NCBI GenBank assembly: GCA_958296245.1
Contig: OY282458.1
Location: 558,001-622,000 of the forward strand
Direction of reading: 5' to 3'
From: an uncultured Dehalococcoidia bacterium
GTDB lineage: Bacteria; Chloroflexota; Dehalococcoidia; Lucifugimonadales; G958296245
DNA: 64,000 nt
The notes beneath the pieces were generated by a model that did no database searches, was not told the DNA's origin, and saw nothing but the letters and a program-made list of their open reading frames with translations. Below, one piece after another: positions 53,344 to 61,353 of the stretch. Within the stretch, counting starts at the first letter, position 1. Every line of letters starts with the position of its first letter. A program made the position numbers and the translations under genes.

Positions 53344-54559
53344 TGGCCGCCTCCGCTCGGCTCAAGCGCTCTCCAAGCTCATGCACTACGACACCCTCCG
53401 GCAGGTCCGGACAGGCGCCTTCGGCCACGTACAGGACGACGACGGGATGGCCTCTCTTCTTCAGGCTCGATACCACCGCGGCCAGCTCGGGGCTAACGAT
53501 GGCCGTCGCGATGACCAGGGTGGATCCCATCGGGAACCTGCGCGCGTGGTCGCCCAGCCGCTTGTGTATTGGCGACATGACCACCGGGGTGATGGTGGCG
53601 AGGGCTTCTAGTACCACCGGGAGTTGGGCCGGCTCGCCGCTCGGCGGGATGACCATAGGACGGTCTGCGCGAATGGCCGACCCGTTGGAGAACAGACCCA
53701 GTTCGTACCCCTCCTCCACTGCGTGGATGGCTACCGACGCGGCTACCTTGATGACCCGCTCGAGCAGCACGGGCGAGTAGCCCCCCCAATTGATGGGGTT
53801 CGTGTCTACCGCCACGACCAACACGATGGTGGTCGACGAACTGGGGTCGAAGACGCGGACCTGTAACCGCCCTGTCTTGGCGCTGAGCTTCCAGTCCACC
53901 CACTTCAGGGGGTCGCCCCTCTGGTAGTCGCGCGCGGCCCCCGGGCGGGAGGTGTCCCGATGTATGAGGAGGCCGTTGCGGGCGTCGCCCATTGGCTTGA
54001 GAGCCGGTATGCCCAGCTCGGGAAGAGGCGCCGTTTCGGGGTACACCAGCAGATCGTCGCGCCGGGGGGCCGTCTTCTCGCTGGTGAAGAAGCCGAATAG
54101 GTCGCCGCTCTCCAGGCGGGCCGGGCCGAGCCGGAAGTAACCCCTCGCCGTACACTTGAGCCGGTACTCCCAGACCACCCTCTCGTACCAGCCCATGGAG
54201 GTCGAGAGCATCAGGGACAGGGCCGTGGCGCCGACCTGCTCCCCCATCTGTCCACCCCGCACCTCGACGTCTGGGGGGATCCGGTCGTACAGGCGCAGCC
54301 ATCCCAGGGGCACCGGCTTCTTGTTGGTGATGCTGACGGTGATCGGCACCTCGTCGCCGACGAAGGCGCGGTTTCGCGCCAAGCTCCGCTCGTAGGTGAC
54401 CTCCTCCAGCGACAACCTGCTCCACAGCCAGGCGATGGATCCTATTATCAGGCCGAGGATGCCAAAGCCCCCGATCAGCACCTGCCCGGTGATTATGCCG
54501 GCTACTACGAGGACGGCAAAGAAGATGAGCCAGAGCTCGTGGCGGATGCGCCCTGCCAA
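53324..54559 (-). CDS. DUF58 protein (vWA-like)
   Basis: 411 aa. Two N-terminal helices (LIFFAVLVVAGIITGQV, FGILGLIIGSIAWLW), an Ig-like region (VTYERSLARNRAFVGDEVPITVSITN) and the DUF58 signature GLLIHRDTSRPGAARDYQRGDPLKWVDWKLSAKTGRLQVRVFD. The C-terminal part resembles a von Willebrand A domain with FLVVAVDTN-like strand. It starts 3 bp after moxR stops. Known role of the module: MoxR-assisted assembly or maturation of protein complexes, often cell-envelope related. Confidence 0.93.
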   Translation of the reverse strand: MAGRIRHELWLIFFAVLVVAGIITGQVLIGGFGILGLIIGSIAWLWSRLSLEEVTYERSLARNRAFVGDEVPITVSITNKKPVPLGWLRLYDRIPPDVEVRGGQMGEQVGATALSLMLSTSMGWYERVVWEYRLKCTARGYFRLGPARLESGDLFGFFTSEKTAPRRDDLLVYPETAPLPELGIPALKPMGDARNGLLIHRDTSRPGAARDYQRGDPLKWVDWKLSAKTGRLQVRVFDPSSSTTIVLVVAVDTNPINWGGYSPVLLERVIKVAASVAIHAVEEGYELGLFSNGSAIRADRPMVIPPSGEPAQLPVVLEALATITPVVMSPIHKRLGDHARRFPMGSTLVIATAIVSPELAAVVSSLKKRGHPVVVLYVAEGACPDLPEGVVVHELGERLSRAEAASEFGPR

Positions 54560-54562
54560 CGG

Positions 54563-55522
54563 CTATCTTTCGACGGGAACGGGCACCGTGGCGAGCACGT
54601 CGGCGACGACGTCCTCGGTGGAGCGGCCGGTGAGGCGGCTGGTTGAGCTCAGTATGAGCCGGTGCGCCAAGACGGGCGCGCCCAGCGCCTTGACGTCGTC
54701 GGGGATGACGTACTCGCGGTCATGGATGGCCGCCCGGGCCTGCGATGCCTTGTACAGGGCCATAGCCGCCCTTGGGCTGGCGCCCAGGGCCAGCGCCGCG
54801 TGGGAGCGCGTCGCCCGCGCCAGCGACACCATATACTGCCTGACGACCTCGTCGACTCGCACCGCCGCCACCGCGGCCTGCGCCAACGCCAGTTCCCCGC
54901 CGTCCGTCACCGCGTCGACGCTCGGCGGCCCGACGTTGCGCTCGAAGCGCAGCAGGATGTCGGACTCCTCCTCCGGGGATGGATACCCAATCCTGATACG
55001 TACCATGAACCTGTCGAGCTGGGCCTCCGGGAGCGGGAAGGTGCCCTCCATCTCTATCGGGTTCTGAGTAGCCAGCACCAGGAACGGGCCCGGCAGGGGC
55101 CGCGTCTCCCCGTCGATGGTAGTCTGCCCCTCCTGCATGGACTCCAGCAAGGCGGATTGAGTCCGCGGCGTGGCGCGGTTTATCTCGTCCGCCAGCAGCA
55201 CCTGGCTGAACACCGGCCCCGGCTGGAACTCGAACTCTCCGGTCTTCTGGTTGTAGAAGTTGACCCCCAGCACGTCCGCCGGCATCAGGTCGGGTGTGAA
55301 CTGGATCCGCTTGAAGGTGCAGCCGAGGGCCTGCGCCAGAGTCCTGGCGAGGGTCGTCTTGCCTATGCCGGGGACGTCCTCCACAAGCACGTGGCCGCGG
55401 CACAACAGCGCAATGAGCGCCAAGTCGATGACGTCATCCTTGCCGACTATGACCCGCTGAACGCCGCTGCGCATACGCGCCGCGAGGTCGTGGACTCCGG
55501 TTATGCTGATGGTCTCGATCAT
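54563..55522 (-). CDS. MoxR-family AAA+ ATPase
   Basis: 319 aa. Walker A GIGKTTLARTLAQAL, Walker B LLADEINRATPRTQSALLE, sensor 1 LVLATQNPIEMEGTFPLPEAQLDRFMVRI, and the C-terminal lid with EYVIPDDVKALGAPVLAHRL. Chaperone-like ATPase acting with the vWA/DUF58 protein. First gene of the moxR-DUF58-DUF4129 transcript. Confidence 0.95.
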   Translation of the reverse strand: MIETISITGVHDLAARMRSGVQRVIVGKDDVIDLALIALLCRGHVLVEDVPGIGKTTLARTLAQALGCTFKRIQFTPDLMPADVLGVNFYNQKTGEFEFQPGPVFSQVLLADEINRATPRTQSALLESMQEGQTTIDGETRPLPGPFLVLATQNPIEMEGTFPLPEAQLDRFMVRIRIGYPSPEEESDILLRFERNVGPPSVDAVTDGGELALAQAAVAAVRVDEVVRQYMVSLARATRSHAALALGASPRAAMALYKASQARAAIHDREYVIPDDVKALGAPVLAHRLILSSTSRLTGRSTEDVVADVLATVPVPVER

Positions 55523-55687
55523 GGGTGATACGGCCCCAAAAAGATGTGGTATGCCATGACGGACAGTTTAGCCGCCAACCTTGAAATCATAGCACACCGC
55601 GCCCGGCGCGAATCTATGGGTAGGGTGTCCCGTCGGCAACCCTCCGAGAGCCCGCCCCGAGCCTCCGAAGGGGTGTCACTCCGCGTT

Positions 55688-55728
55688 TGTCATTCTGAGG
55701 AGCGCAGCGACGAAGAATCTAGAGTCCT
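55688..55728 (+). repeat. dispersed GTCATTC repeat, copy C2
   Basis: TGTCATTCTGAGGAGCGCAG, then CGACGAAGAATCTAGAG. It is the counterpart of copy C1 and nearer the form widely seen in other genomes. It lies in the gap between moxR and the DUF7662-like gene, which has no other gene between 55523 and 55858. Confidence 0.7.
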
Positions 55729-55760
55729 TGCACACGCGCCGGACCGTCTAGGAATGAAAC

Positions 55761-55780
55761 CTCACGAACTCTGAACAGTT
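55761..55780 (+). repeat. solo terminal repeat of the MITE-like family
   Basis: CTCACGAACTCTGAACAGTT, 19 of 20 identical to the right end of copy A2 and 19 of 20 to that of A4. No element body is attached. TATAAT at 55801-55806 follows 20 bp later and probably belongs to the promoter of the next gene. Confidence 0.65.
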
Positions 55781-55858
55781 ACGGATGGGTCACTAACTAC
55801 TATAATCAATGTTTCAAGGGCACTTTCCGAGTGCGTGGAAATGGATGGAGGGTCTAGA

Positions 55859-56185
55859 ATGACGATAGACCGAGACCGGGAGAGGGCGACGCGGAGCAAG
55901 TACCGTGGGCTGTACACGCATCTCTACGCTCTTGCGGCCCACGAATGGAGGCCCTCCTTCGGCGAGATCGAGTCGATCATAGGTTTCAAGCTGCCCCCGT
56001 CCGCCCGCCGACACCGGCCTTGGTGGGCAAATCAGAGCAACCGTCGCAGCCAGTCCCTTGCCTGGAGTGTCGCCGGATGGGAGACGGCTGAGGTTGACAT
56101 GGATTCTGAGAAGCTGCTGCTGAGACGCAGGCGCCCGGAGGCCGCTCGTAAGCCCAGTCACCACAGACTTCCGCCGGTACGGTGA
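55859..56185 (+). CDS. DUF7662-like small protein
   Basis: 108 aa from ATG 55859 (GGAGGG six bases upstream). The core KYRGLYTHLYALAAHEWRP, FGEIESIIGFKLPPSARRHR, PWWANQSNRRSQSLAW and AGWETAEVDMD is a pattern I recall from small proteins of unknown function annotated DUF7662, often near restriction or toxin-type genes. The tail is Arg/Pro rich. It lies 76 bp before a PD-(D/E)XK nuclease gene, so the two may be a unit. TATAAT at 55801-55806 is its likely -10. Confidence 0.6.
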   Translation: MTIDRDRERATRSKYRGLYTHLYALAAHEWRPSFGEIESIIGFKLPPSARRHRPWWANQSNRRSQSLAWSVAGWETAEVDMDSEKLLLRRRRPEAARKPSHHRLPPVR

Positions 56186-56261
56186 CCGCATCGAGCTGGT
56201 GGGCCATTAGGCAGAGTACAAGTCCCGGACCGGGACAGCGAGTTAAGTAGTGGAGGTTGCC

Positions 56262-57344
56262 ATGGAAGAGGTCAGGATATGGGCGATTGCCGATTCGTAT
56301 GCAGCGGAGCCGTTGGGGCCCAAGTCCCAAGTGGACACAGAGGCGCTCTTGGAGGAGATACTGGTCAGGAATCCCGACCTGCTGATTCCGGGCCTTAGGC
56401 TGGTCGGCAGGCAGACGCCAACGAAGGGAGGGCCGCTGGACCTGCTGGGCGTAGACCCGGACGGCAGGCTGGTCGTGTTCGAGTTGAAGCGCGGCACTCT
56501 GTCCAGAGACGCCGTGGCGCAGGTAATCGACTACGCATCCTATCTCGACGCGATGGAGGTGGACGAACTCGCCGAGTACATATCCGAGAGGTCGGGTGAG
56601 CACGGCATTGACAAGGTCGACTTTGCGGACTGGCATGGCCAGGAGTTTGAGGACTTGGAGTCGCTAAAGCCGCTGCGTCTGTTCTTGGTCGGATTGGGCG
56701 CCGATAAGACGACGGAGCGGATGGTGAGATTCCTAGCCGACAACAGCAGCATGGACATCTCGCTACTGACCTTCCACGGCTTCGAGCACGACGGCAAGAC
56801 CCTGCTTGCCAGGCAAGTGGAGGTGGAAGGAGCCGCCGAACCGGATCGAAGCTCGACAAGGCGGTACGTGAGTGTGAAGAAGAAAAGAGAGGAGTTGGAA
56901 AGGCGCATAGAAGAGCACGGCATGTCTGAGCTATTCGACGCCGTGAGAGACATGTTCAAGAAGAATTGGCCAGGGTCGAGCACGCATCCGGGAGCTCGTG
57001 GACTCGGCGTTCGACTTAGAAGATCAGGAAGATGGTCGTGGTATGGGCGTATTGATCCCGTAGAACAGGGGAAGGTAGGGATGGCCTTCTTCCCGCGGGC
57101 TAAGGCGTTGTGCTTGGATGAATTCAGGCAGCCCGTTCAGGATGTCCCAAACCAGACCGTGCCGATGAATCGAGATCCGCTGGTGGAAGACGACATCACG
57201 CAGATTCGATTTCTGTTGACCGCGGAGGAGTGGGAGACTCACAAGGAGACCCTGGACGCCCTGACGCGGGCGGTGTATGAGGCTTGGGAGAGCACGGAGC
57301 AAGACGAGGGACTGCCCGATTCGGAGTCCTCGCCCACGGACTAG
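56262..57344 (+). CDS. PD-(D/E)XK nuclease-domain protein (NucS/DUF91-like)
   Basis: 360 aa. The nuclease core is residues 28-95: EALLEEILVRNPDLL (helix with the first acidic residue), D60 in GGPLDLLGVD, E74-L-K76 in VVFELKRG, then Q87 in AVAQVIDYASYL, the order of the PD-(D/E)XK active site. The remaining part contains a charged helix (YVSVKKKREELERRIEE) and a C-terminal domain (GRIDPVEQGKVGMAFFPRAK) of unknown fold. GTGGAGGT precedes ATG 56262. A repair or defence nuclease is likely. Confidence 0.75.
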   Translation: MEEVRIWAIADSYAAEPLGPKSQVDTEALLEEILVRNPDLLIPGLRLVGRQTPTKGGPLDLLGVDPDGRLVVFELKRGTLSRDAVAQVIDYASYLDAMEVDELAEYISERSGEHGIDKVDFADWHGQEFEDLESLKPLRLFLVGLGADKTTERMVRFLADNSSMDISLLTFHGFEHDGKTLLARQVEVEGAAEPDRSSTRRYVSVKKKREELERRIEEHGMSELFDAVRDMFKKNWPGSSTHPGARGLGVRLRRSGRWSWYGRIDPVEQGKVGMAFFPRAKALCLDEFRQPVQDVPNQTVPMNRDPLVEDDITQIRFLLTAEEWETHKETLDALTRAVYEAWESTEQDEGLPDSESSPTD

Positions 57345-57459
57345 CCTTGAGACGGGAGCGTTCAGGCGACTCCGTGGCAGACGTCGCGTATCGCATCGCG
57401 GGACCGGTCGAGGTCCGGGGGGGTGCTCACTGCCCTGACCGGCCACGCACTCCCGCAAC

Positions 57460-57822
57460 TTACTTGAGCCGCAGTGCCGGAAGCCTCTTGAGGGTCTGGT
57501 TGCGGGGGTCCACCTCGACGCCCAAAGATTCCAGGGCTGTCAATCCAAGCAGCGGCTCGGACTCCGCCCCTGCCATTACGATTGTGGCCCCGATTATCTC
57601 CCCCATGAATTCAACGTCTGCGGTTGTGACGTCCATTCGGATTTCGCTGCCGTCGGCCAGTTCGTACACTCGCCGCCCCTTGGGCGCGAGACCTATGGAC
57701 TCCAGGCGCTGCCTGGGCACGAGGCAGTCGGTCGCGCCTGTGTCGACCAGGAATCGCCCTTTCCAGACCCTGTCCGGCTCTGCCGGGTTCCGTATGCCAA
57801 CGGTTACGTGGATTGCTCCCAT
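57460..57822 (-). CDS. retropepsin-like aspartic protease (clan AA)
   Basis: 120 aa, one domain. The catalytic motif is D27-T-G-A in FLVDTGATDCLVPRQRLE, followed by the LLGLTALESLGVEVDP pattern with the second hydrophobic Gly. As with retroviral proteases it must dimerise to form an active site. Such small bacterial proteins are common; substrates are unknown. It starts 8 bp after truB ends and is last in the truB transcript. Confidence 0.85.
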   Translation of the reverse strand: MGAIHVTVGIRNPAEPDRVWKGRFLVDTGATDCLVPRQRLESIGLAPKGRRVYELADGSEIRMDVTTADVEFMGEIIGATIVMAGAESEPLLGLTALESLGVEVDPRNQTLKRLPALRLK

Positions 57823-57830
57823 TCCGGCGC

Positions 57831-58751
57831 CTACGCGAAGACCCTCTCCGGCTGCCAGTGGGCCTCCGGCGCGTTGTAAGCCAGGATGCCTATGAACCGC
57901 CCATCGGCGCTATAGACGCGGCGCCGCTCCTCGGGGGCCGGCGCGGGGGGCGCGGGTCCGATGGGGACGGGCCTGCCCTGCCTGATCATGGCTTCCACCG
58001 GCTTTTCCACTATGACCGCTCCCAGGTGCTGTACGACCGCGTCGGGAGCGTGCAGCAGAGGGCCCCAGGCTCCGCCGAGGAAGCGCTCTTCCGCTTCTTC
58101 CAGGCTTGCCGCGTCCGAGACTGAGAACGGCCCGCTCCTTAGCCGGACCAGTTCATTCAGGTGGCCGCCGCAGCCCAGGGCATGGCCGAGATCGTGGGCT
58201 AGAGAGCGCATATAGAATCCTCGCCCGCACGACACCTCTACCAAGGCGTGCGGCGGCGTGTAGTCGAGCAGCTTGACGTGGTGGACGCTGACGCGGCGGG
58301 CTTCGCGCTCCACCTCGATGCCTGCCCTGGCGAGGTCGTACAGCCGCTTGCCCTTGATCTTGAGGGCGCTATACATGGGCGGCACCTGCATCACCTCGCC
58401 CTCGAACGGCCTGAGCGCGGCCTCGATCCGGTCCGCCGTCACCTCCGAGGGGTCCGCTTCCCGGACGGCCTCCCCCATGGCGTCGTAAGTGTCCGTCTCG
58501 ACGCCCAGTTCGACGACACCCCGGTACGTCTTGGCGCCGTCGACCACGTACTCCATCATGCGCGTCGCCTGCCCCATGCATATGGGTATGACGCCGGTCG
58601 CTATGGGGTCGAGGGTGCCCCCGTGCCCGACGCGCTTCTGCTTGCTGCACCTCTTGATGCGGCGCACGACCTCCATGCTCGTCGCGCCTTTGGGCTTGTC
58701 GATGTTGAGTATCCCGTTGATGGCGGGGGGCTTGTCCGCGCCGCGTGTCAT
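57831..58751 (-). CDS. truB: tRNA pseudouridine-55 synthase
   Basis: 306 aa. Converts U55 in the T loop of tRNA. The catalytic Asp is D48 in HGGTLDPIATGVIPICMG. N-terminal GILNIDKPKGATSMEVV, ALKIKGKRLYDLARAG, and SCGRGFYMRSLAHDLG are family motifs. A C-terminal PUA-like region of about 60 residues follows. It overlaps rbfA by 4 bp. Confidence 0.95.
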   Translation of the reverse strand: MTRGADKPPAINGILNIDKPKGATSMEVVRRIKRCSKQKRVGHGGTLDPIATGVIPICMGQATRMMEYVVDGAKTYRGVVELGVETDTYDAMGEAVREADPSEVTADRIEAALRPFEGEVMQVPPMYSALKIKGKRLYDLARAGIEVEREARRVSVHHVKLLDYTPPHALVEVSCGRGFYMRSLAHDLGHALGCGGHLNELVRLRSGPFSVSDAASLEEAEERFLGGAWGPLLHAPDAVVQHLGAVIVEKPVEAMIRQGRPVPIGPAPPAPAPEERRRVYSADGRFIGILAYNAPEAHWQPERVFA

Positions 58752-59119
58752 GAGCGTGCGCCCTCGTCGTCTTCCGGCTCCGGGGCAACCGCGTCGATCA
58801 GCTTCAGGAGCTCAGCTCCCCGCTCGATCGAGTCGTCAACGACGAAATCGACCGACGGCGCCTTCTTGAGGGAGGTGCGGCTGAGCAGGCTCTTGCGGAC
58901 GTATCCGGCCGCCGACCTGAGGCCCGCCAAGGTCTTCCCCTTCTCCTCCGGGGTCCCCAGGACACTGACAAGCACCTTTGCCGAGCTAAAGTCGCGTGAG
59001 CAGGAGACCCGGGTTACGCTGACCATCGAGGAGAGCCTGGGGTCGCTGAGCTCGTCGGCAAGGATCTGGCTAATCTGCTCGCGCAGCAGCGAGTTGACGC
59101 GATCAATACGCCGATTCAT
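58748..59119 (-). CDS. rbfA: ribosome-binding factor A
   Basis: 123 aa. KH-like fold; helps mature the 16S 5' end on the 30S subunit. Typical N-terminus RIDRVNSLLREQISQILADEL, then VSVTRVSCSRDFSSAKVLVSVLG and the late PSVDFVVDDSIERGAELLKLID. A Glu/Asp tail (EPEDDEGA) ends it. It lies between infB and truB, the classical order. Confidence 0.95.
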   Translation of the reverse strand: MNRRIDRVNSLLREQISQILADELSDPRLSSMVSVTRVSCSRDFSSAKVLVSVLGTPEEKGKTLAGLRSAAGYVRKSLLSRTSLKKAPSVDFVVDDSIERGAELLKLIDAVAPEPEDDEGARS

Positions 59120-59228
59120 CGAGGAACCTCAGTGTAAGGGCGGCCATGAAGCCGCGCCGGAGTGGCGAACGTAAAGGCTGGCGTGATTCCGAGAAGCGCC
59201 GCCGGTGATCGACGCCGGGACGGGTACT

Positions 59229-61064
59229 TTATCCCACGACGGTCAGATGGGACTCCAAGACGTCACCCTCTTCGTAGTCTTGGAACCCCTCCAGCACGAC
59301 GCCGCCTTCGAAGCCGGTGTTGATCTCCCTCACGTCGTCCTTGAAGCGTCTGAGGCTGGCGACGGGGGCGGCGTGTATCTGCTTGTTCCTACGGAGCACG
59401 CGCACGTGACCGCTCCTGGATATCTTGCCTTCGTTGACCATGACGCCGGCCGCCCTCGCGCGCCGCCCAACAGGGAAGACGGCTCGCACTGTGGCGCGCC
59501 CCTCGACGATGACGCGCTCCACCGGGGCAAGCATGCCCTTGAGCGCCTTATCTATGTCCTCTACGAGGTCATAGATGATGTCGTACCGGCGTATCTCCAC
59601 CGACTCCTGAGCGGCCAGGCTTTGCGCGCCGGGGCTTGGCCTGCTGTTGAACCCGACTATGATCGCGTTCGAAGCCATTGCCAGCAGTACGTCGCTCTCG
59701 GTGACCGCGCCGCTGGCGTAATGGATGATGTTGACCCTCGCCTGCCCTGAGCTCAGTTGCTCCAAGGCGCCTCGGACGGGTTCGACGGTGCCTTGAACGT
59801 CGGTCTTGACGATCAGGTCGAGGGTCTGGGCTTCACCCGACTCCAGCCGCGAGCGGAAGTCTTGGAGCGATATACCCGCCTTCTTCGATTGCTTAGCCCG
59901 GTCATGCTTGTCGATCAGGTCCCGGGCTGCGCGTTCGCTCCCGACGACGACGAACGCATCTCCCGCCTCGGGGAGGCCGCTCAGTCCCAGGATTTCGACC
60001 GGTTGCGAAGGGCCTGCCTGATCGATCCTCGCCCCGGCGTCGTCCAACATGGCTTTCACGCGGCCGCTCATGCCGCCTGCGACGACGATCTTCCCCACGG
60101 ACAGGGCGCCGGTCTGCACGAGCACCGTAGACACTGCCCCCTTGCTTCTGTCGAGGCGCGCTTCTACCACGACTCCTTTGGCTTCCCTATGGGGGTCGGC
60201 TCTCAGTTCGCCTATCTCGGATAGGAGCATGATGTTGTCGAGCAGGTCGCCGATTCCCTCGCCCTTTAGGGCCGAGACAGGGACTGATATCACGTCCCCG
60301 CCCCACTCCTCGATCAGTATGTCGTGCTCGGACAGCTGACGTTTCACCCTATCCGGGTCAGCGTCGGGTCGGTCTATCTTGTTGATGGCAACGATCTGCG
60401 GCACTCCGGCTGCCCTGATGTGGTCGATGGCCTCGATGGTCTGCGGCATTATGCCGTCGTCCGCCGCGACGACGAGAACCGCCACGTCCGTAACCTGCGC
60501 GCCCCTGGCCCTCATGGCGGTGAACGCCTCGTGGCCCGGCGTGTCCAGGAAGGTGACCTTACGTCCGTCGTGCTCGACCTGGTATGCGCCGATGTGCTGG
60601 GTTATCCCGCCTGCTTCGCCTGCCACTACGTTGCTCTTCCTGATGGCGTCGAGCAGCGTGGTCTTGCCGTGGTCCACGTGGCCAAGGATAGTGACTACCG
60701 GCGGCCTTTCCCTGAGGCTGGCCGAGTCCTCCTCCTCCACGGATATGACCCGCGAGCCCCGCCCTTCGTCGGACTCATCCGGGGCCTTTACGGGTATACC
60801 GAACGTGCGGACGACAGAGACGGCCACGTCGTAGTCGACCACCTCGTTGATCGTGAGCATGAAGCCGCTCCGCATGAGCCGCTTTATGACATCAATGGGA
60901 TCAACGCCTATCAGCGAGGCTATCTCGCCGACGGTCGGCGAGGCTGGCACCACTAGGGCCGCCGGAGGCGCCCCGGGCGCGGACTCCTGAGGGGCGGGCC
61001 GCTGCTCGACCGCGGCTGGGCCCTGGGTTCTGCCCATCTGTCTCGTCCGGTTGGTCATCGTCAC
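59229..61064 (-). CDS. infB: translation initiation factor IF-2, compact form
   Basis: 611 aa. The N-terminal extension is only about 45 residues before the IF-2N domain ([24 protein letters not shown]). GTPase motifs: [35 protein letters not shown]. Domain 3 and the C2 domain ([14 protein letters not shown]) finish the protein. E. coli IF-2 has 890 residues; Chloroflexota and others have such short versions. It overlaps ylxR by 4 bp. Confidence 0.97.
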   Translation of the reverse strand: MTMTNRTRQMGRTQGPAAVEQRPAPQESAPGAPPAALVVPASPTVGEIASLIGVDPIDVIKRLMRSGFMLTINEVVDYDVAVSVVRTFGIPVKAPDESDEGRGSRVISVEEEDSASLRERPPVVTILGHVDHGKTTLLDAIRKSNVVAGEAGGITQHIGAYQVEHDGRKVTFLDTPGHEAFTAMRARGAQVTDVAVLVVAADDGIMPQTIEAIDHIRAAGVPQIVAINKIDRPDADPDRVKRQLSEHDILIEEWGGDVISVPVSALKGEGIGDLLDNIMLLSEIGELRADPHREAKGVVVEARLDRSKGAVSTVLVQTGALSVGKIVVAGGMSGRVKAMLDDAGARIDQAGPSQPVEILGLSGLPEAGDAFVVVGSERAARDLIDKHDRAKQSKKAGISLQDFRSRLESGEAQTLDLIVKTDVQGTVEPVRGALEQLSSGQARVNIIHYASGAVTESDVLLAMASNAIIVGFNSRPSPGAQSLAAQESVEIRRYDIIYDLVEDIDKALKGMLAPVERVIVEGRATVRAVFPVGRRARAAGVMVNEGKISRSGHVRVLRRNKQIHAAPVASLRRFKDDVREINTGFEGGVVLEGFQDYEEGDVLESHLTVVG

Positions 61065-61339
61065 CTAGCCCCGGCGGTCATCTGTTGCGCGATGGCCGCC
61101 CACTCCTGATCGGTGACCCCTCTCCGCAGCGCATATGAGAGACGCCCTTTGTCTGCCGTCCTGCCGCTTGCCAAGCACTCCCTGCACATATAAGCGCCTC
61201 GGCCTGGGCTCTTGCCGGTGGGGTCGAGGTGCGCCGGGCCGTCCTTGGGCGCGGCAATTCGTAACAGCTCTCGCTTGTCTGCCTTGCTACCGCACGCAAT
61301 GCAACTGCGCTGCGGCGGCTGGCGGTCTGGTTTGACCAT
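61061..61339 (-). CDS. YlxR-family RNA-binding protein
   Basis: 92 aa. The DUF448 signature is RSCIACGSKADKRELLRI, then PTGKSPGRGAYMCRECL, with a late CLASG pattern. In other bacteria this protein binds RNA and sits between nusA and infB, as here; it can modulate RNase P. It lies 14 bp after nusA. Confidence 0.93.
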   Translation of the reverse strand: MVKPDRQPPQRSCIACGSKADKRELLRIAAPKDGPAHLDPTGKSPGRGAYMCRECLASGRTADKGRLSYALRRGVTDQEWAAIAQQMTAGAR

Positions 61340-61353
61340 CAGACGCCTCCCAG

